A stretch of DNA of 64,000 nt, taken from contig QQUE01000009.1 in assembly GCA_008501765.1 (NCBI GenBank), forward strand, positions 1 to 64,000. Reading direction: 5' to 3'. Both the position numbers and the translations under genes were made by a program. Positions within the stretch are counted from its first letter, which is position 1, and every line of letters starts with the position of its first letter. Positions 63,375 to 64,000 of this stretch are shown here, in pieces. Under the pieces are notes generated by a model. That model was not told where the DNA came from, did not search any database, and saw only the letters and a list, made by a program, of their open reading frames with translations. The stretch comes from Calditrichota bacterium. Its GTDB lineage: Bacteria; Zhuqueibacterota; Zhuqueibacteria; Zhuqueibacterales; Geothermadaptataceae.

Positions 63375-64000
63375 TTAGATTGCTACCGGTGCCTTGTTAT
63401 TTTTATGTGCTGCAATAGATTTTGGCGCAGCTTTTTTGTCTTCTTTTTTTGGTGATTCGATGGACGGCAGCTTTTCAAATTCATCTAAAATATTAACTGA
63501 GGTAACATTCAATGGTTTAAATGCTTTGTTCATTTTTTTCCTTCTGTAGCTCACCAGTCCATATGCCACCCCAACGATCCCGACTCCGAATAACATGATT
63601 CCCAGCCAGCCGATGCCCGCCTCCTGCGGTTCGGCAGAATGCTGCAATGTGGCTGCGTCAAGACTGGATTGCGAAGATAAGTCAGTCGATGGAAGTATTT
63701 CACTATCAAGTTCCTCGGTATTTTCGAGCGGAGCGGAATCTAAAACCGGTTCTTCAGATAAATGCGAGTCATTTTCTGGCAAAGGTTCAGGTTTTGTTTG
63801 AGCCGGTGCAGTCTGCTCAGATGTTGCAATCCGCTGTTTCGCAGTGAATTCTTTTGCCTGTTGTTGGCTCTCTTGCGTGGCCAACTGCTCTTGTTCACCA
63901 ACCAATTTATTCACTTCCGAGAGCCGGGTTGAACGCGCGAGTTTGTCGATAACATTTACTGTTGGCAGCAATATTTGCTCGCCCGGAAAAATATTGTCAG
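63375..64000 (-). CDS. LysM-domain membrane protein, N-terminus outside the window
   Basis: The frame is open to the window edge. The first visible residues, DNIFPGEQILLPTV, are the end of a LysM peptidoglycan-binding repeat. A low-complexity linker rich in Glu, Ser, Pro and Thr follows (about 100 residues), then one membrane helix (GIGWLGIMLFGVGIVGVAYG) and a basic cytoplasmic tail of about 55 residues. The protein would link the membrane or cytoplasm to the cell wall. TTG 63971 is not the start, since the LysM motif continues upstream of it. Confidence 0.7.
   Translation of the reverse strand, partial: DNIFPGEQILLPTVNVIDKLARSTRLSEVNKLVGEQEQLATQESQQQAKEFTAKQRIATSEQTAPAQTKPEPLPENDSHLSEEPVLDSAPLENTEELDSEILPSTDLSSQSSLDAATLQHSAEPQEAGIGWLGIMLFGVGIVGVAYGLVSYRRKKMNKAFKPLNVTSVNILDEFEKLPSIESPKKEDKKAAPKSIAAHKNNKAPVAI

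Noticed and set aside
1-64000. CRISPR array or prophage
   Set aside because: I saw no regularly spaced direct repeats and no cas, capsid, terminase or integrase genes.

Overview
The window looks like chromosomal DNA of a Gram-negative bacterium of the FCB/Calditrichota-KSB1 type. The evidence is secreted proteins ending in the NYPNPFNP-type C-terminal module used by type IX-like secretion, a PorV-like barrel, a TonB-dependent receptor with a carboxypeptidase-regulatory N-terminal domain, a complete alternative complex III operon, and a large set of multiheme cytochromes c. Shine-Dalgarno sites are clear and several genes start at TTG. The phylum assignment is inference from gene content; no rRNA gene is present.

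Layout. 0-0.5 kb: start of an IS3-type transposase gene facing out of the window, next to a sigma factor gene that has lost its 5' half. 0.9-13.6 kb: envelope and secretion genes (FG-GAP repeat protein, TonB-dependent receptor, large secreted protein, PorV-like barrel, second barrel), with a four-helix-bundle (S23) gene between two palindromic repeats. 14-17.5 kb: a degenerate sensor kinase and a secreted protein made of four copies of one domain. 17.8-20.5 kb: a threonine-type attenuator (leader peptide plus terminator) in front of aspartate-semialdehyde dehydrogenase and aspartokinase. 20.5-29.7 kb: mixed genes, including a MATE-like exporter, a rubrerythrin-flavoreductase fusion, a serine hydrolase lipoprotein, a glycosyltransferase, a DUF3179 protein with an in-frame UGA that is probably selenocysteine, a DinB protein and a thioesterase. 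30-37.4 kb: ActABCDEF (alternative complex III) on the minus strand. 38-44 kb: a membrane-anchored protein and a four-module beta-helix surface protein. 44-45.9 kb: a gene-free stretch with many hairpins. 45.9-48 kb: Tex. 48.7-62 kb: a respiratory island with six multiheme cytochrome genes, two dihaem cytochrome b modules and a Rieske/cytochrome b pair. 62-64 kb: RfbA and a LysM membrane protein cut by the window edge.

How the genes work together. Alternative complex III, the Rieske/cytochrome b/nonaheme set, the NapC-like protein and the cytochrome b-multiheme modules are all of families that pass electrons between membrane quinols and periplasmic cytochromes c. I count 58 CXXCH sites plus one CX3CH and one CX4CH across the window, so the organism appears to have several parallel quinol-to-cytochrome routes. 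No terminal oxidase or porin-cytochrome conduit lies inside the window, so the final acceptor cannot be read from it.

The two strongest unusual signals are the DUF3179 reading frame, whose UGA sits at the family's conserved cysteine with a symmetric SECIS-like hairpin right after it, and the thr-type attenuator with a 29-codon leader and mutually exclusive RNA pairings.
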